Positions 17,952 to 26,855 of a stretch of 64,000 nucleotides of DNA are shown here, one piece after another. The DNA is from Luedemannella flava (lineage in GTDB: Bacteria; Actinomycetota; Actinomycetes; Mycobacteriales; Micromonosporaceae). A program made the translations under genes and the position numbers. Under the pieces are notes generated by a model. That model saw only the letters and a list, made by a program, of their open reading frames with translations, had not been told where the DNA came from and searched no databases. The stretch lies in NCBI RefSeq assembly GCF_039528515.1, contig NZ_BAAALT010000022.1:10082-74081 (forward strand). Reading direction: 5' to 3'. Numbering within the stretch: position 1 is the stretch's first letter; each line of letters starts with the position of its first letter.

Positions 17952-20738
17952 TCAGTTCAGGCAGAGGTTGACGCCCTCGACCTCGGGGACGGCCCGCTCG
18001 TAGGCGTGCACCTCGTCGATCGCGCCCTTCCAGTAGTTGGCGGCCACGCCGCTCCCGTTGAGGCCACGCCCGATCACGAACGCGCCCATGGCGTGCCACG
18101 GCGCCGTGGTGAAGGCGGTCGCGGCCGCGTTGGGGGCCGTACAGTCGGCGTCGAAGGCCATGATCCGGATCTGCTTGGTCGCCGCGTCGTAGACGCCGGT
18201 CAGGTGCACCCAGGCGTTCGTCTTCACGGCGAGGGTGGAGCACGCCTTCACGCTGGTGCCGGCCGAGGTGTCGGCCGTGTCCACCGTGAAGCACCACTTC
18301 CCGCCCGACAGGCCCAGCCGGAAGATGCTGTGCAGCGAGCCGTTCTGCGACACGGCGACCCGGTCGGCGGTGTCGGCGGCGTAGACCCAGGCCGCCACCG
18401 AGAAGCCGCGCGGATCGGGCTCCGCGGTGGTGTCGTACGGGTCCGGCGAGCCGTCGGTCGCCAGCACCGGCCCGGAGGTGGCGATGTAGCCGGTGCTGCC
18501 GTCGAACGTGGCGCCCCGGTCCTCGGTGCCCCGGGCCGTGCCGAAGGCGACCCCGCCGAGCACGCTGCCGTTGAGGAACCGCAGGTCGGGGACGGTCTCA
18601 CCCTCGGGCTGACGCAGGGCGTTGACGGCCACCGTCGCGCCCGCCGCCTCGTCGAGGCTCCAGATGCCGGCCGAGACCTCGGCGCTGGCCACCCGGAACG
18701 TGTACGTCGACGCGGACGAGGAGCGGCCGGCCGCGTCCCGGCCGAGGACGGTGAGCGTGCGTGGCCCGTCCTTCACCGGCTTGACGGTGATCTTCGCGGC
18801 CTTGTTGGTGTCCAGGCTCGTCGTGATGGTGTGCTTCTTCGTGTCGTCGAGCCACCACTCGTACTCGACGATGTCCTTGCCGCCGTTGGGCGTGATCTGC
18901 AGTTGGCCCGCGACGCCCATGCCGCCCGACGCCTCGCCCGAGTCGTCGTCCTCGAAGTAGAGGGCCGGGTTCACCGGGGCCACCTTCGGTGGCGGTGGGT
19001 TGACCATGTCGGTGGTGAAGTTGAAGTAGTTCGACCAGGCGCCACAGTCGTAGGCGTCGCACGCCTGGACCCGGAACCGGTAGCCCGCGTCACCGCTGAA
19101 CGTGGGCGAGACGGTCCACGCCGCCGTGGCGCCCGACGCGACGCCGGTGACCGTGGCGGTGCGCACGACGCTCCCCGACGAGGTGAAGGAGACCTCGTAC
19201 TTCACCGACAGCGTGCCGCCGTCGGGGTCGGAGACCTTCGCCATGAGCTTCGGCGCCCGGTTGCTGACGACCGCCGGGCTGGCACACGCGGAGTCGCACG
19301 GGCTGATGCTGAGCGGGCTCGGCTTGTTCGGCGGCCGGTTGTAGCTGACCTGCAGGAAGGTCCGGTCCGCGCCCTCGTAGAACTTCTTCCACTGGGTCTG
19401 GTCGGTCTCATCCGACGCGCGCAGCGCGAACGCGGCCCGGTTGATCTTCGCGTCGACCTGCTTCTGCACCAGCTTGGCCACGCCCGAGGAGGCGAACTCG
19501 GCCAGGTGGTCCGGCTGCGGGCAGCTCGACTCGTTGGCGTGCATCGACTTGGTCTGGATCAGGCTGACCATCCGCGACTTGGTGTTGTTCCAGGTCAGCG
19601 GCGCCCAGTCGGAGACCTTCGTGGAGGAGTACAGCTGCACGGGCGTCGCCGTGCAGGACGCGGAGTGGTCCAGGGTGAGGAACACCCCGGCCGACTTGAC
19701 CGTCATGCCGAACAGGCTGGAGATGTCGAACTGGAAGAAGCTGCGCCACGTGTTGCTGGAGCCGTACTCCCGGCCCACCCGCAGCGCGTTGCGGTAGCCC
19801 GAGGAGTAGTACGACGTGTCCGGCGCCGCCTTGTTGACCACCGTGTACCCGGTCCGGTTCGCGCTGAACGACGGGTCGATGTAGACCGGGAAGACGGTCT
19901 GCGGGTCGGTCAGCACGCCCGCGTCCGGCACCACGGTCAGCGTGCCCTTGCCGAGCTTCTGCGGCATCTTCACGGTGCGGTGCGGCCGGTCCGGCGCGCC
20001 GCTGCCCGGCCGGGGCGAGTCCCACATGAGCGCGTCGGAGGAGCCGAACACGGTCCGCCCGGCGCTGTCGCGCGCGTCCACGTTGCCGTCGGCGCGGCGG
20101 TGCAGGCTCACGCCCTTGGTCGCTGTCCGGAACGTCAGCGCGGCAAGCGCCGGGTTCTTCGCCGCCGCCCGCGTCTTCACGACGAGTACCTCGGAGAAGC
20201 CGTGCGCGTCGGCGGTGACCGTGAGGTCGACGCCGGGCAGCACCTCCGCGTAGGTGGCCGTGTCGCCGTCGAGGGTCGGCTTCGGCAGCGCGGTCGGCCA
20301 GCCCAGGGCGAGTTCCTTGCCGTCCTTGCCGAGGCTGGCCAGTGCCGCGTCGCCGCCGCCGGAGAACCGGATGTCGGTGCCGGTCGCGGCCGGCCGCACC
20401 GAGCCGTCCGCCGCGAACCGCAGCGTCGTGTCGACCGGCACCCAGCCGTTGTCCCGGCGTACCCGCTGTGGGCTGAGGTCCTGCCGGAGCGTGAACGAAC
20501 CGTCCGGGTTCGCCACCGTCAACGCCGTCTCGGTGGTCAGGTCGGTGATCTCCACCTTGCCCCGGCACTCGCGGGCCCGCTTCGACGCCTCGTCCGGCTT
20601 GGCCACGGCCGCCGGACAGGCCGGCACGGCCGCGGCGTCCGCCGCCCGCGCCAGCACCACCGGCACCAGCGCGCCGGCGGCCAGGACGGCGGCGGCCCCC
20701 AGCCACAGCGCGACCCGTCTCGTTGGTCTCGCACTCAT
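17952..20738 (-). CDS. Secreted DNRLRE/LamG-domain surface protein paired with RHS
   Basis: The 928-residue protein starts MSARPTRRVALWLG, with GGAGGGGG upstream as ribosome-binding site, and has a cleavable-looking signal ending near ARAADAAA. The middle part (about residues 280-470) resembles the TGF-beta propeptide/DNRLRE-type beta domain often found in such proteins (YIDPSFSANRTGYTVV, LQVSYNRPPNKP). Fibronectin-like segments follow, then a C-terminal LamG/concanavalin-like jelly roll (GATFDGSTGYIATSGP to WKGAIDEVHAYERAVPE, residues about 720-925). Actinomycete genomes often place such a protein directly upstream of an RHS gene. Here the pair is 94 bp apart on one strand, consistent with a shared secretion or assembly role. 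The biochemical activity is unknown. Confidence 0.85.
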   Translation of the reverse strand: MSARPTRRVALWLGAAAVLAAGALVPVVLARAADAAAVPACPAAVAKPDEASKRARECRGKVEITDLTTETALTVANPDGSFTLRQDLSPQRVRRDNGWVPVDTTLRFAADGSVRPAATGTDIRFSGGGDAALASLGKDGKELALGWPTALPKPTLDGDTATYAEVLPGVDLTVTADAHGFSEVLVVKTRAAAKNPALAALTFRTATKGVSLHRRADGNVDARDSAGRTVFGSSDALMWDSPRPGSGAPDRPHRTVKMPQKLGKGTLTVVPDAGVLTDPQTVFPVYIDPSFSANRTGYTVVNKAAPDTSYYSSGYRNALRVGREYGSSNTWRSFFQFDISSLFGMTVKSAGVFLTLDHSASCTATPVQLYSSTKVSDWAPLTWNNTKSRMVSLIQTKSMHANESSCPQPDHLAEFASSGVAKLVQKQVDAKINRAAFALRASDETDQTQWKKFYEGADRTFLQVSYNRPPNKPSPLSISPCDSACASPAVVSNRAPKLMAKVSDPDGGTLSVKYEVSFTSSGSVVRTATVTGVASGATAAWTVSPTFSGDAGYRFRVQACDAYDCGAWSNYFNFTTDMVNPPPPKVAPVNPALYFEDDDSGEASGGMGVAGQLQITPNGGKDIVEYEWWLDDTKKHTITTSLDTNKAAKITVKPVKDGPRTLTVLGRDAAGRSSSASTYTFRVASAEVSAGIWSLDEAAGATVAVNALRQPEGETVPDLRFLNGSVLGGVAFGTARGTEDRGATFDGSTGYIATSGPVLATDGSPDPYDTTAEPDPRGFSVAAWVYAADTADRVAVSQNGSLHSIFRLGLSGGKWCFTVDTADTSAGTSVKACSTLAVKTNAWVHLTGVYDAATKQIRIMAFDADCTAPNAAATAFTTAPWHAMGAFVIGRGLNGSGVAANYWKGAIDEVHAYERAVPEVEGVNLCLN

Positions 20739-20863
20739 CTGTGTGATCCCCCTCCAGCCGTCGGTTCTTCGACCGCCGGCGTCCCCCATCGACGACCACA
20801 CATGCGCCCCGTCGCGTCACGCACGGTCACTGTCGATACGTCGGGCAGACCGTATTGATCGCG

Positions 20864-20881
20864 CCTTGTAGATTCCTTGTG
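20864..20881 (+). promoter_or_regulatory. Candidate SARP heptamer direct repeat
   Basis: CCTTGTA (20864-20870) and CCTTGTG (20875-20881) are a heptameric direct repeat with an 11-bp start-to-start spacing and a 4-bp spacer. This is the geometry known for SARP-family binding sites. It lies 34 bp upstream of the AfsR-like start codon in the 177-bp divergent region shared with the LamG-RHS operon. It may serve autoregulation or control of the divergent operon. The evidence is pattern only. Confidence 0.4.
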
Positions 20882-20915
20882 GTCGGACACTCCGGGGGGA
20901 AATGGGGAACCGGCG

Positions 20916-23900
20916 ATGGAGTTTCGCCTGCTCGGGCCCGTGGTTGTCAGCGTTGACGACCAGCCGGTGGCCACCGGACCGCCCAAACACCGCGTCGTTC
21001 TCGCCGCACTGCTGGTCGACGCGGGTTCGCCGGTCACGGCGGAGACCCTCATGGAACGGATCTGGGGGGACGATCCACCACCAGAGGCCCGTAACGCTCT
21101 GTACAGCTACCTGGCGCGCGTGCGCGGCGTCATCGCCACCGCGGCGTCCGCCAGCGGCGTCCAGGCCGCGATCGTCCGCCAATCCGGTGGGTACGCCCTG
21201 GAGCTCGACAGGGACCGGGTGGACCTGTTCCGGTTCCGTCGCCTCGTCGCCGCCGGCCGCGACACCCGGCTCGACACGGCGTCGCGGGCGGCGTCGCTGG
21301 GTGCCGCGCTCGACCTGTGGCGCGGCGACCCGCTCGCCGACGTCCCCGGCGACTGGGCCGACCGCGCCCGCGTCTCGCTGACCGGCGAGCGGGTCGACGC
21401 GACCGCCGCGTGGGCGGGCCTGCAGCTCGACATCGGCGGCCACGACGAGGCCGTGACGGTCCTGCGCGCGTCGGTCGCGCGTCATCCCCTGGCCGAGCCG
21501 CTGATCGCGGCGCTGCTGCGGGCGCTGTACCTGTCCGGACACGCGGCGGAGGCGCTCAACACGTTCGCGGTCGCCCGCCGTCGCATCGTTGACGAGCTGG
21601 GCGTCGAGCCGAGCGAGGAGCTGCGCGCCGTGCACGCGGCGATCCTGCGCGGCGAGTTCGTCGGCACCCGGGCCAGCGCGCTGGAGGGCGTCGTGGCGGT
21701 GCCCCGACAGCTGCCCGGCGACGTCGCCGAGTTCACCGGGCGGACGGCGGAGCTGGCCCAGCTCGACGCGCTCACCGCCCGTACCGGGTCGGGCGGCGTG
21801 CCCGCCATCGTCATCTCGGCGCTGTCGGGCACCGCCGGCGCGGGCAAGACCGCGCTCGCGGTCCACTGGGCGCACCGGGCGACCGCCCGGTTCCCCGACG
21901 GCCAGCTCTACGCCGACCTGCGCGGGTACGGGCCGGACCGGCCCGTGCCGGCCGGGCAGGTGCTGGGCGGTTTTCTCCGGTCGCTCGGCGTCGAGCCGAC
22001 GGCCGTGCCGGAGGACGTCGCCGAACGGGCCGCGCTGTTGCGCAGCATGCTCGCCCGCCGGCGGGTCCTGCTGGTGCTCGACAACGCCGCCGACGTGGAG
22101 CAGGTCCGGCCGCTGCTGCCCGGCACAGCGACCTGCTGCGTCGTCGTCACCAGCCGCGACAGCCTGGCGGCGCTCGTGGCCCGGCACGGCGCGCAGCGCC
22201 TCGTCGTGGAGCTGATGACGGAGGCGGAGTCGGTGCGGCTGCTCGGCGCGCTCATCGGCGACCGGATGGCGGCTCCGGGCGCCGCCGCCNCGGATGGCGG
22301 CTCCGGGCGACGCCGCCGCGGCCGCCGCCGTGGCGGCCGCGTGCGCGGGCCTGCCGCTCGCGCTGCGGATCGCGGCGGAGCACCTGGTGGCCCGGCCGTA
22401 CCTGTCGGTCGCCGCGCTCGCCGACGAGCTGCGCGACGAGCGACGCCGGCTGGACGTCCTCGACTCGGACGGCGACGAGCAGACGGCGCTGCGGACGGTC
22501 TTCGCCTGGTCCTACCGGAGCCTGACGCCCGACCAGGCGCGGGCGTTCAGCCTGCTCGGCGCCCACTTCGGCGTCGACCTCGACCGACGGTCGGCGGCGG
22601 AACTGCTCGGCGGCCCGCCCGCCGGGGCCGCCCGCCAGCTCGACGCCCTGATCCGCGGGCACCTCGTCCGGCCGGTCGGCGCGGACCGCTTCGACATGCA
22701 CGACCTGCTCCGCGCGTACGCCGCCGAACGGGCCGACGAGCTGGCCGAGGACGAGCGCCGCGCGGCGCTGACGCGGCTGCTCGACCACTACCGCGCGCAC
22801 GCGGCGCTCGCCATGAACGTGCTGATCCCGTCCGAGTGGGCCCGCCGGCCCACGGTCACGGCGCCCGAGAATCCCGACCCGGCGGTCGCGGACGCCGCCG
22901 GGTCGCGCGCGTGGCTCACCGCCAACCTGGCCAACCTCGTGGCGGCGGTGGGCTTCGCGGCGGACAACGGCTGGCCGGAGCACGCGACGCAGCTGGCCAC
23001 GATCATCGGCCGGTTCCTCGAGAACGGCGCGCACTTCGAGGCGGCCGTCGAGGTGCACCAGCACGCGCTGCGGGTCACCCGCGCCCGCGGCGACCGCGCC
23101 GGCGAGGCCAACTGCGAGCGCTACTTCTCGGTGATCCGGGGCCGGATCCGGCGCTTCGACCTCGCCGCCGAGCACGCCCGCCGCGCGTTGGACCTCGCGA
23201 CCGGGCTCGGCGACCGGCTGGCCATGGCGCAGGCGATGAACCTGCTCGGCACGTTCCTCTGGCAACAGAACCAGTTCGCCGAGGCGCTGCCGCACCTGGA
23301 CAACGCGTTGCGCATGGTCGAGGAGCTGGGCCAGCGCGGCGCCATGGTCATCACCCTGGCCAACCTCACCGGCCTGCACAACGACTGGGGCCGCTACGAA
23401 CAGGCCGCCGCGTACGGCGAGCGCGCCCTGGCCATCGCCGTCGAGATCGACGACAAGCCGGCCGCCGCCCGCGCCGAGGGCAACCTCGCCACCACGTACG
23501 AGCACCTGGGCCGCCACGCCGAGGCCCTCGCCCTGCGCCAACGCTCGTACGAGCTGTTCCGGGTCACCGGCATCCACATCCTGGCGAGCCAGGCGCAGGC
23601 GCGGCTGGCCAACTCGCTGCGCCTGATGGGCCGCGCGGACGAGGCGCTGAGCTGTGCCGAGGAGGCGCTCGCGGTGGCCCGCGAGATCAGCGACCGGCCG
23701 GGCGAGGCCGAGGCGCTGGAGGTCCGCGCTCTACTGCGCCGGGACGCCCGGTCCACGGATGCCGCCGAAGCCGACTTCGCCGCGGCGTTCGACATCGCCG
23801 TCGAGGTCAACGACCGCCGGCGGATGGCCAGCGCGCTCGTGGGCCTCGCCGAGCTGTGCGCCGCCACCGACCGGCCGGACGAGGCGCGCACCCACGCGGG

Positions 23901-23991
23901 CGGCGCCCAGGCCATCGCCGTCGAGCTGGGCGACCGCCCGGTCATCGACCGCGCCGAGGCCCTGCTGGCCGCCCTCGCCAACGTCCGGTGA
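20916..23991 (+). CDS. AfsR/SARP-type regulator (wHTH-BTAD-NB-ARC-TPR), frame broken by assembly artefact
   Basis: The gene starts MEFRLLGPV. An OmpR-like winged helix (residues about 1-95) is followed by a bacterial transcriptional activator domain (about 95-245, ending RRIVDELGVEPSEELRAVH). A STAND/NB-ARC ATPase comes next with Walker A GTAGAGKTAL (near 306) and Walker B RRVLLVLDNAAD (near 385), then GLPLALRIAAEHL, and TPR-like repeats to the C-terminus (for example NLATTYEHLGRHAEALALRQ). The reading frame shifts at a single N (22290). The 27 bases from 22263 plus the N are a near-copy of the sequence that follows. Deleting those 28 bases restores one continuous frame of 1015 residues, so the gene is almost certainly intact in the organism. 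It probably regulates the divergent LamG-RHS operon or a specialised-metabolite locus. Ligand unknown. Confidence 0.9.
22263..22308. other. Assembly scar: 18-bp duplication joined by one N
   Basis: CGGATGGCGGCTCCGGGC occurs at 22263-22280 and again at 22291-22308, with GCCGCCGCC and N between. The 28-base offset is not a multiple of three and exactly accounts for the frameshift in the AfsR-like gene. It looks like an overlapping contig join in a GCC-rich stretch. Confidence 0.9.
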
Positions 23992-24021
23992 CCCTTATGG
24001 GTCTTGTACGACAATTGTCCT

Positions 24022-24417
24022 ATGACTGCCAAACCTCGTCGTTCCGCTGGCTCGTACACGCCGCTTGAGGGGTGGTTACACAGCTGGGGGGTCAAGCGGC
24101 GCGATCCCGCCGCCGACCGCGCCGCCTTCGACGAAGGCCGGACCCTCAAGGTCCTCTGCCTCCTCTGGACGCCCGGCAAGACCAACGCCAGGGGCGGTTG
24201 GCTCTCCCTGACGAAGGACCGCGACCTCGTCTGGCGCAAGACCGGCGGATCCGAAGAGCTGACCATCCCCGCCGGAGCCGCGCTGCGGCCGTCCGACCGG
24301 AAGGCGGCCTTCCGCAGCATGACCGCGTTGACTCTGGTGACGGATGACGGGGCGCACGACATCGCCGTCCGCACGATCGACGCCGACCTGCTCGCCCGGG
24401 CGCTCAGCCACTCATGA
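24022..24417 (+). CDS. Small conserved-looking hypothetical protein
   Basis: The 131-residue soluble protein starting MTAKPRRSAGSY has no signal or membrane segment. The central part (GGWLSLTKDRDLVWRKTGG, then LTIPAGAALRPSDR and ALTLVTDDGAHDIAVRTIDADLLARAL) reads like a small beta-rich, PH/DUF2550-like fold ending in a helix, but the resemblance is weak and I do not assign a family. The start has no Shine-Dalgarno. A perfect 10-bp palindrome GACAATTGTC (24010-24019) ends 2 bases before the ATG and could be an operator on a leaderless or very short-leader transcript. It lies 30 bp after the AfsR-like gene on the same strand, and its stop codon lies inside the following terminator stem. Confidence 0.6.
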   Translation: MTAKPRRSAGSYTPLEGWLHSWGVKRRDPAADRAAFDEGRTLKVLCLLWTPGKTNARGGWLSLTKDRDLVWRKTGGSEELTIPAGAALRPSDRKAAFRSMTALTLVTDDGAHDIAVRTIDADLLARALSHS

Positions 24418-24451
24418 AGGCCCTCGGCTGATCCCCGAGGGCCTTCATGAG
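24411..24451. terminator. Bidirectional intrinsic-type terminator
   Basis: CTCATGAAGGCCCTCGG (24411-24427) and CCGAGGGCCTTCATGAG (24435-24451) form a perfect 17-bp stem with a 7-nt loop between two convergent genes. The left arm contains the stop codon of the small hypothetical gene. Confidence 0.88.
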
Positions 24452-24464
24452 CCGTGCTGAGGCG

Positions 24465-25667
24465 TCAGTCGACGTCCTCGCCGAGCAGCGTGCGGGTGAC
24501 CCGGGCGGTCTCGCTCTCGTGCACGGTGACCGCGTCCAGGATCAGACCGGAGGCGACGAACACGTCGTTCGCGCGCCGCGCCAGGTAGCCGGCGAGCAGG
24601 GTGACCGCCGGCCGGTGGCTCTTTGCCACGTTCGCCATCTCCCCCTGGCTCAGGATCCTGATGCCCAGGTCCAGGTGCTGGCCGCACTCGATGCGCCAGC
24701 GGGTGTTGACCGTGTTGATGGCGGCGTCGATGCGCGGCGAGTGCTTGCCGGTGGCCGTCTCCACCCCCGGCGGCAGCTCGTAGAACGGCACCCACGACTC
24801 GCCGCGGCCCAGGTGGATCGCCGACGGCGGGAAGCCGGCCGCGTACATGAGCAGCGTGCACGGGAAGCACGACGCCATCTTCGTGGTCTCGGAACCGGCC
24901 GCGATCTCGAACGGCGTGCACCACGGGCCGCGCTGCACGCAGGTGTAGATGGCCTGGATCATGCCGTGCGTGTAGCCGACCACGTCACCCGCGCCGGCCG
25001 GCTGGTCGACCATGCCGTCGATCTCCGTCCGGCCGCCGATCAGGCCCCACGGCGTGTTGCTGTTGTCGCGGGCCGGCGCGTCCGGCTCGGTCCTGTAGGC
25101 GAAGTGCCTCGGCAGCCAGCGCTCGCCGTACAGCTCGGGGTGGCGGTCCGGCACGGTGAACCGCATCGTGGACTGGATGCTCGGGGTCTTCCCGACCGGG
25201 TCGTCGACGAAGCCGGTGTAGGCGCCACGGCCCTGGTACCCGATCGACGTGGCGCCGGTGACCGACGCGAGCTCGCGCAGGATCGAGGCGGTCGCCTCGC
25301 TCTCGACCGCGTGCCGGGCGGCGAACGGCCGGGCCGACGATCCGACCGCCCCGGTGATCAGCGCTCCCTTGTGCCAGTCCGGCGCGAAGACCGCGCGCGC
25401 CTCGCCGCCGAACCGGTAGTGGTGCAGCGCCCCGTTGATCCGGTCGCACGCCTCCCGCAGCTCGGCGAGCCTGTCCTCGGGGTCCTCGTTCGGGGCCGGG
25501 GTCGGGTCGACGGCGAACTCGACCGGGTGCCCGACCGCGAACCGCGAGGCCGTGAAGCCCAGGATCGTGGCCGTCATGATCACATCGGCCTCGATCTTGT
25601 ACCGCTCCGCGGCGTCCTTCGGGCTGAGCACCTCATCGGTCAGGATCGTGGTGGTGTGCCGGTACAT
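24465..25667 (-). CDS. Unrecognised 400-residue protein with CxxC motif
   Basis: It starts MYRHTTTILTDEVLSPKDAA behind a clear GGAGG four bases upstream of the ATG. I do not recognise the family. It has no signal peptide or membrane helices, and is soluble, mixed alpha/beta and rich in aromatic residues. Notable segments are GHPVEFAVDPTPAPNEDPED, FAPDWHKGALITGAVGSSAR, a Cys-rich stretch IYTCVQRGPWCTPFE, and SCFPCTLLMYAAGFPPSAIH with a CxxC followed by GRGESWVPFYELPPG. The His/Glu and Cys arrangement around residues 260-330 could bind a metal, for example in a deaminase-like or metal-dependent enzyme. It lacks the canonical PCxxC of cytidine deaminases, so this is only a guess. It converges on the SARP region across a terminator and is followed upstream by the MDMPI gene on the same strand (119-bp gap). 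Confidence 0.75.
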   Translation of the reverse strand: MYRHTTTILTDEVLSPKDAAERYKIEADVIMTATILGFTASRFAVGHPVEFAVDPTPAPNEDPEDRLAELREACDRINGALHHYRFGGEARAVFAPDWHKGALITGAVGSSARPFAARHAVESEATASILRELASVTGATSIGYQGRGAYTGFVDDPVGKTPSIQSTMRFTVPDRHPELYGERWLPRHFAYRTEPDAPARDNSNTPWGLIGGRTEIDGMVDQPAGAGDVVGYTHGMIQAIYTCVQRGPWCTPFEIAAGSETTKMASCFPCTLLMYAAGFPPSAIHLGRGESWVPFYELPPGVETATGKHSPRIDAAINTVNTRWRIECGQHLDLGIRILSQGEMANVAKSHRPAVTLLAGYLARRANDVFVASGLILDAVTVHESETARVTRTLLGEDVD

Positions 25668-25786
25668 CTGACCTCCCTGTGACTGGTCGAGGCAGATTGC
25701 TGCCTCCACCCGTGCAGAGAGCCCGCGACGGCGGCCAGATACATCGCTAAGCCGACAGCTCACAAAAGCCTGGTCAGCTGCCGGCG

Positions 25787-26563
25787 TCAACCGAAGCTGG
25801 CCCGGTCCAGCCAGAAGTCGAGCATGCCGGCGTCGCCGGTGACCTCGATCCCGTCGCCGTATGTGGGCCGCCGCTTGTAGATCATCAGCAACAGCTCGGC
25901 CACCGGGGCGGCGACGGCGACCGTGGCCAGCGCCGGGCCGTGCCGCCAGACGATCTCGCCGCCCGACAGGTCGACGAGCCAGTCGGCGCGCACGTCCGTC
26001 GCGTGCAGGGCGACCGTGCGGCGGGGTCCGAGCTGCTCCCGCCAGCGCGGTTGGTACTCCCGCATCTCGGGCGGCGACACGAGGTCCAGCCACTCGTCGA
26101 TCGCGTCGCGGGCCACGTCGTCATCGACCGCGAACGACCTGCCGAGCGCCAGGGTCGCGTCGGCTCCGTGGATCAGCGTCTCATGGGCGAAGCGACGGGC
26201 GTAGAAGGCCGCGTATCCGCTGGTCACCGGGGTCCAGAGCCGGACGCTGGGGCCGGCGGCGCGCAGCGTCTGGTCGAGCTGGCCGGCGGTCGTCACGAGC
26301 CAGTCGCCCAGGACGGCCGGATCCTCACCGACGTACCGCGACAGGTCGCGGAAGTGGGCGTCCGAGGGCGGCTGGAGTGCCCGGTCGCGGACGATCTCCT
26401 CAGCCCACCCGAGCCCGCCGCCAAGATGGCGGACCAGCTGGTTGAGGGTCCAGCCGGGGCAGGTCGGGACGGCCGTCGACAGGTCGGCGCCGGCGATGTG
26501 CGACCGCATCAGCTCGGCCCGCTGCACGATCTCGGCGCAGTGCCGTCCGAAACCCAGGCTCAC
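25787..26563 (-). CDS. Maleylpyruvate isomerase-family (MDMPI/DinB-like) protein
   Basis: The 258-residue protein has the MDMPI N-terminal four-helix signature: VPTCPGWTLNQLVRHLGGGLGWAEEIV (about residues 32-58), where the His of RHLG is a predicted metal ligand. RRFAHETLIHGADATLALG (about 123-141) provides the other His and acidic ligands. The C-terminal part includes the SCP-like region. Family members are mycothiol-dependent isomerases or transferases, or uncharacterised TIGR03086-like proteins. The specific reaction is unknown. The presence of such a protein fits a mycothiol-producing actinomycete. It lies upstream of the unknown CxxC protein on the same strand. Confidence 0.82.
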   Translation of the reverse strand: MSLGFGRHCAEIVQRAELMRSHIAGADLSTAVPTCPGWTLNQLVRHLGGGLGWAEEIVRDRALQPPSDAHFRDLSRYVGEDPAVLGDWLVTTAGQLDQTLRAAGPSVRLWTPVTSGYAAFYARRFAHETLIHGADATLALGRSFAVDDDVARDAIDEWLDLVSPPEMREYQPRWREQLGPRRTVALHATDVRADWLVDLSGGEIVWRHGPALATVAVAAPVAELLLMIYKRRPTYGDGIEVTGDAGMLDFWLDRASFG

Positions 26564-26618
26564 AGCGTCACCCTAAACGCGGCGATCGCCCCCGTCAGTC
26601 CGACGAGCCGTATGGAGG

Positions 26619-26649
26619 GGCCCCTCACGTGACAAACACCTGAGGGGCC
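26619..26649. terminator. Terminator-like hairpin
   Basis: GGCCCCTCA (26619-26627) pairs with TGAGGGGCC (26641-26649), a 9-bp stem with a 13-nt loop. It sits just upstream of the small inverted-repeat element and may end transcripts leaving the mannan island on the minus strand. No U-tract is evident. Confidence 0.45.
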
Positions 26650-26659
26650 GCTATTCCTG

Positions 26660-26837
26660 AGGCCTGTCTCGGAGTACCCGACTCCGCCGTCACGCGGCGC
26701 GATAATCAAGATCATCATTTCGTGATCAACGAGCGTGCACCTGCACTTTCGCCCACCGAACGCCGATCAGGAGCCAGGCACAGCGCCTCCCGACCAGCCA
26801 ACCGCGGGAGCCGCCACCTCGACTTCGAGACAGGCCT
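26660..26837. mobile_element. 178-bp MITE-like element, copy 1 (left border of mannan island)
   Basis: The ends AGGCCTGTCTCGGAG (26660-26674) and CTTCGAGACAGGCCT (26823-26837) are inverted repeats matching at 14 of 15 positions. The interior is closely similar to the element at 34838-35090, in the same orientation, but lacks about 42 bp present there. There is no intact coding sequence and no obvious target duplication. It lies 18 bp beyond the stop of the first GH26 gene. Confidence 0.7.
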
Positions 26838-26855
26838 TGGTTGGCGGCTACGGCG

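Noticed and set aside
24076..24411. Antisense 111-codon frame opposite the small hypothetical gene
   Set aside because: The sense frame has more protein-like composition and ends neatly at the terminator.
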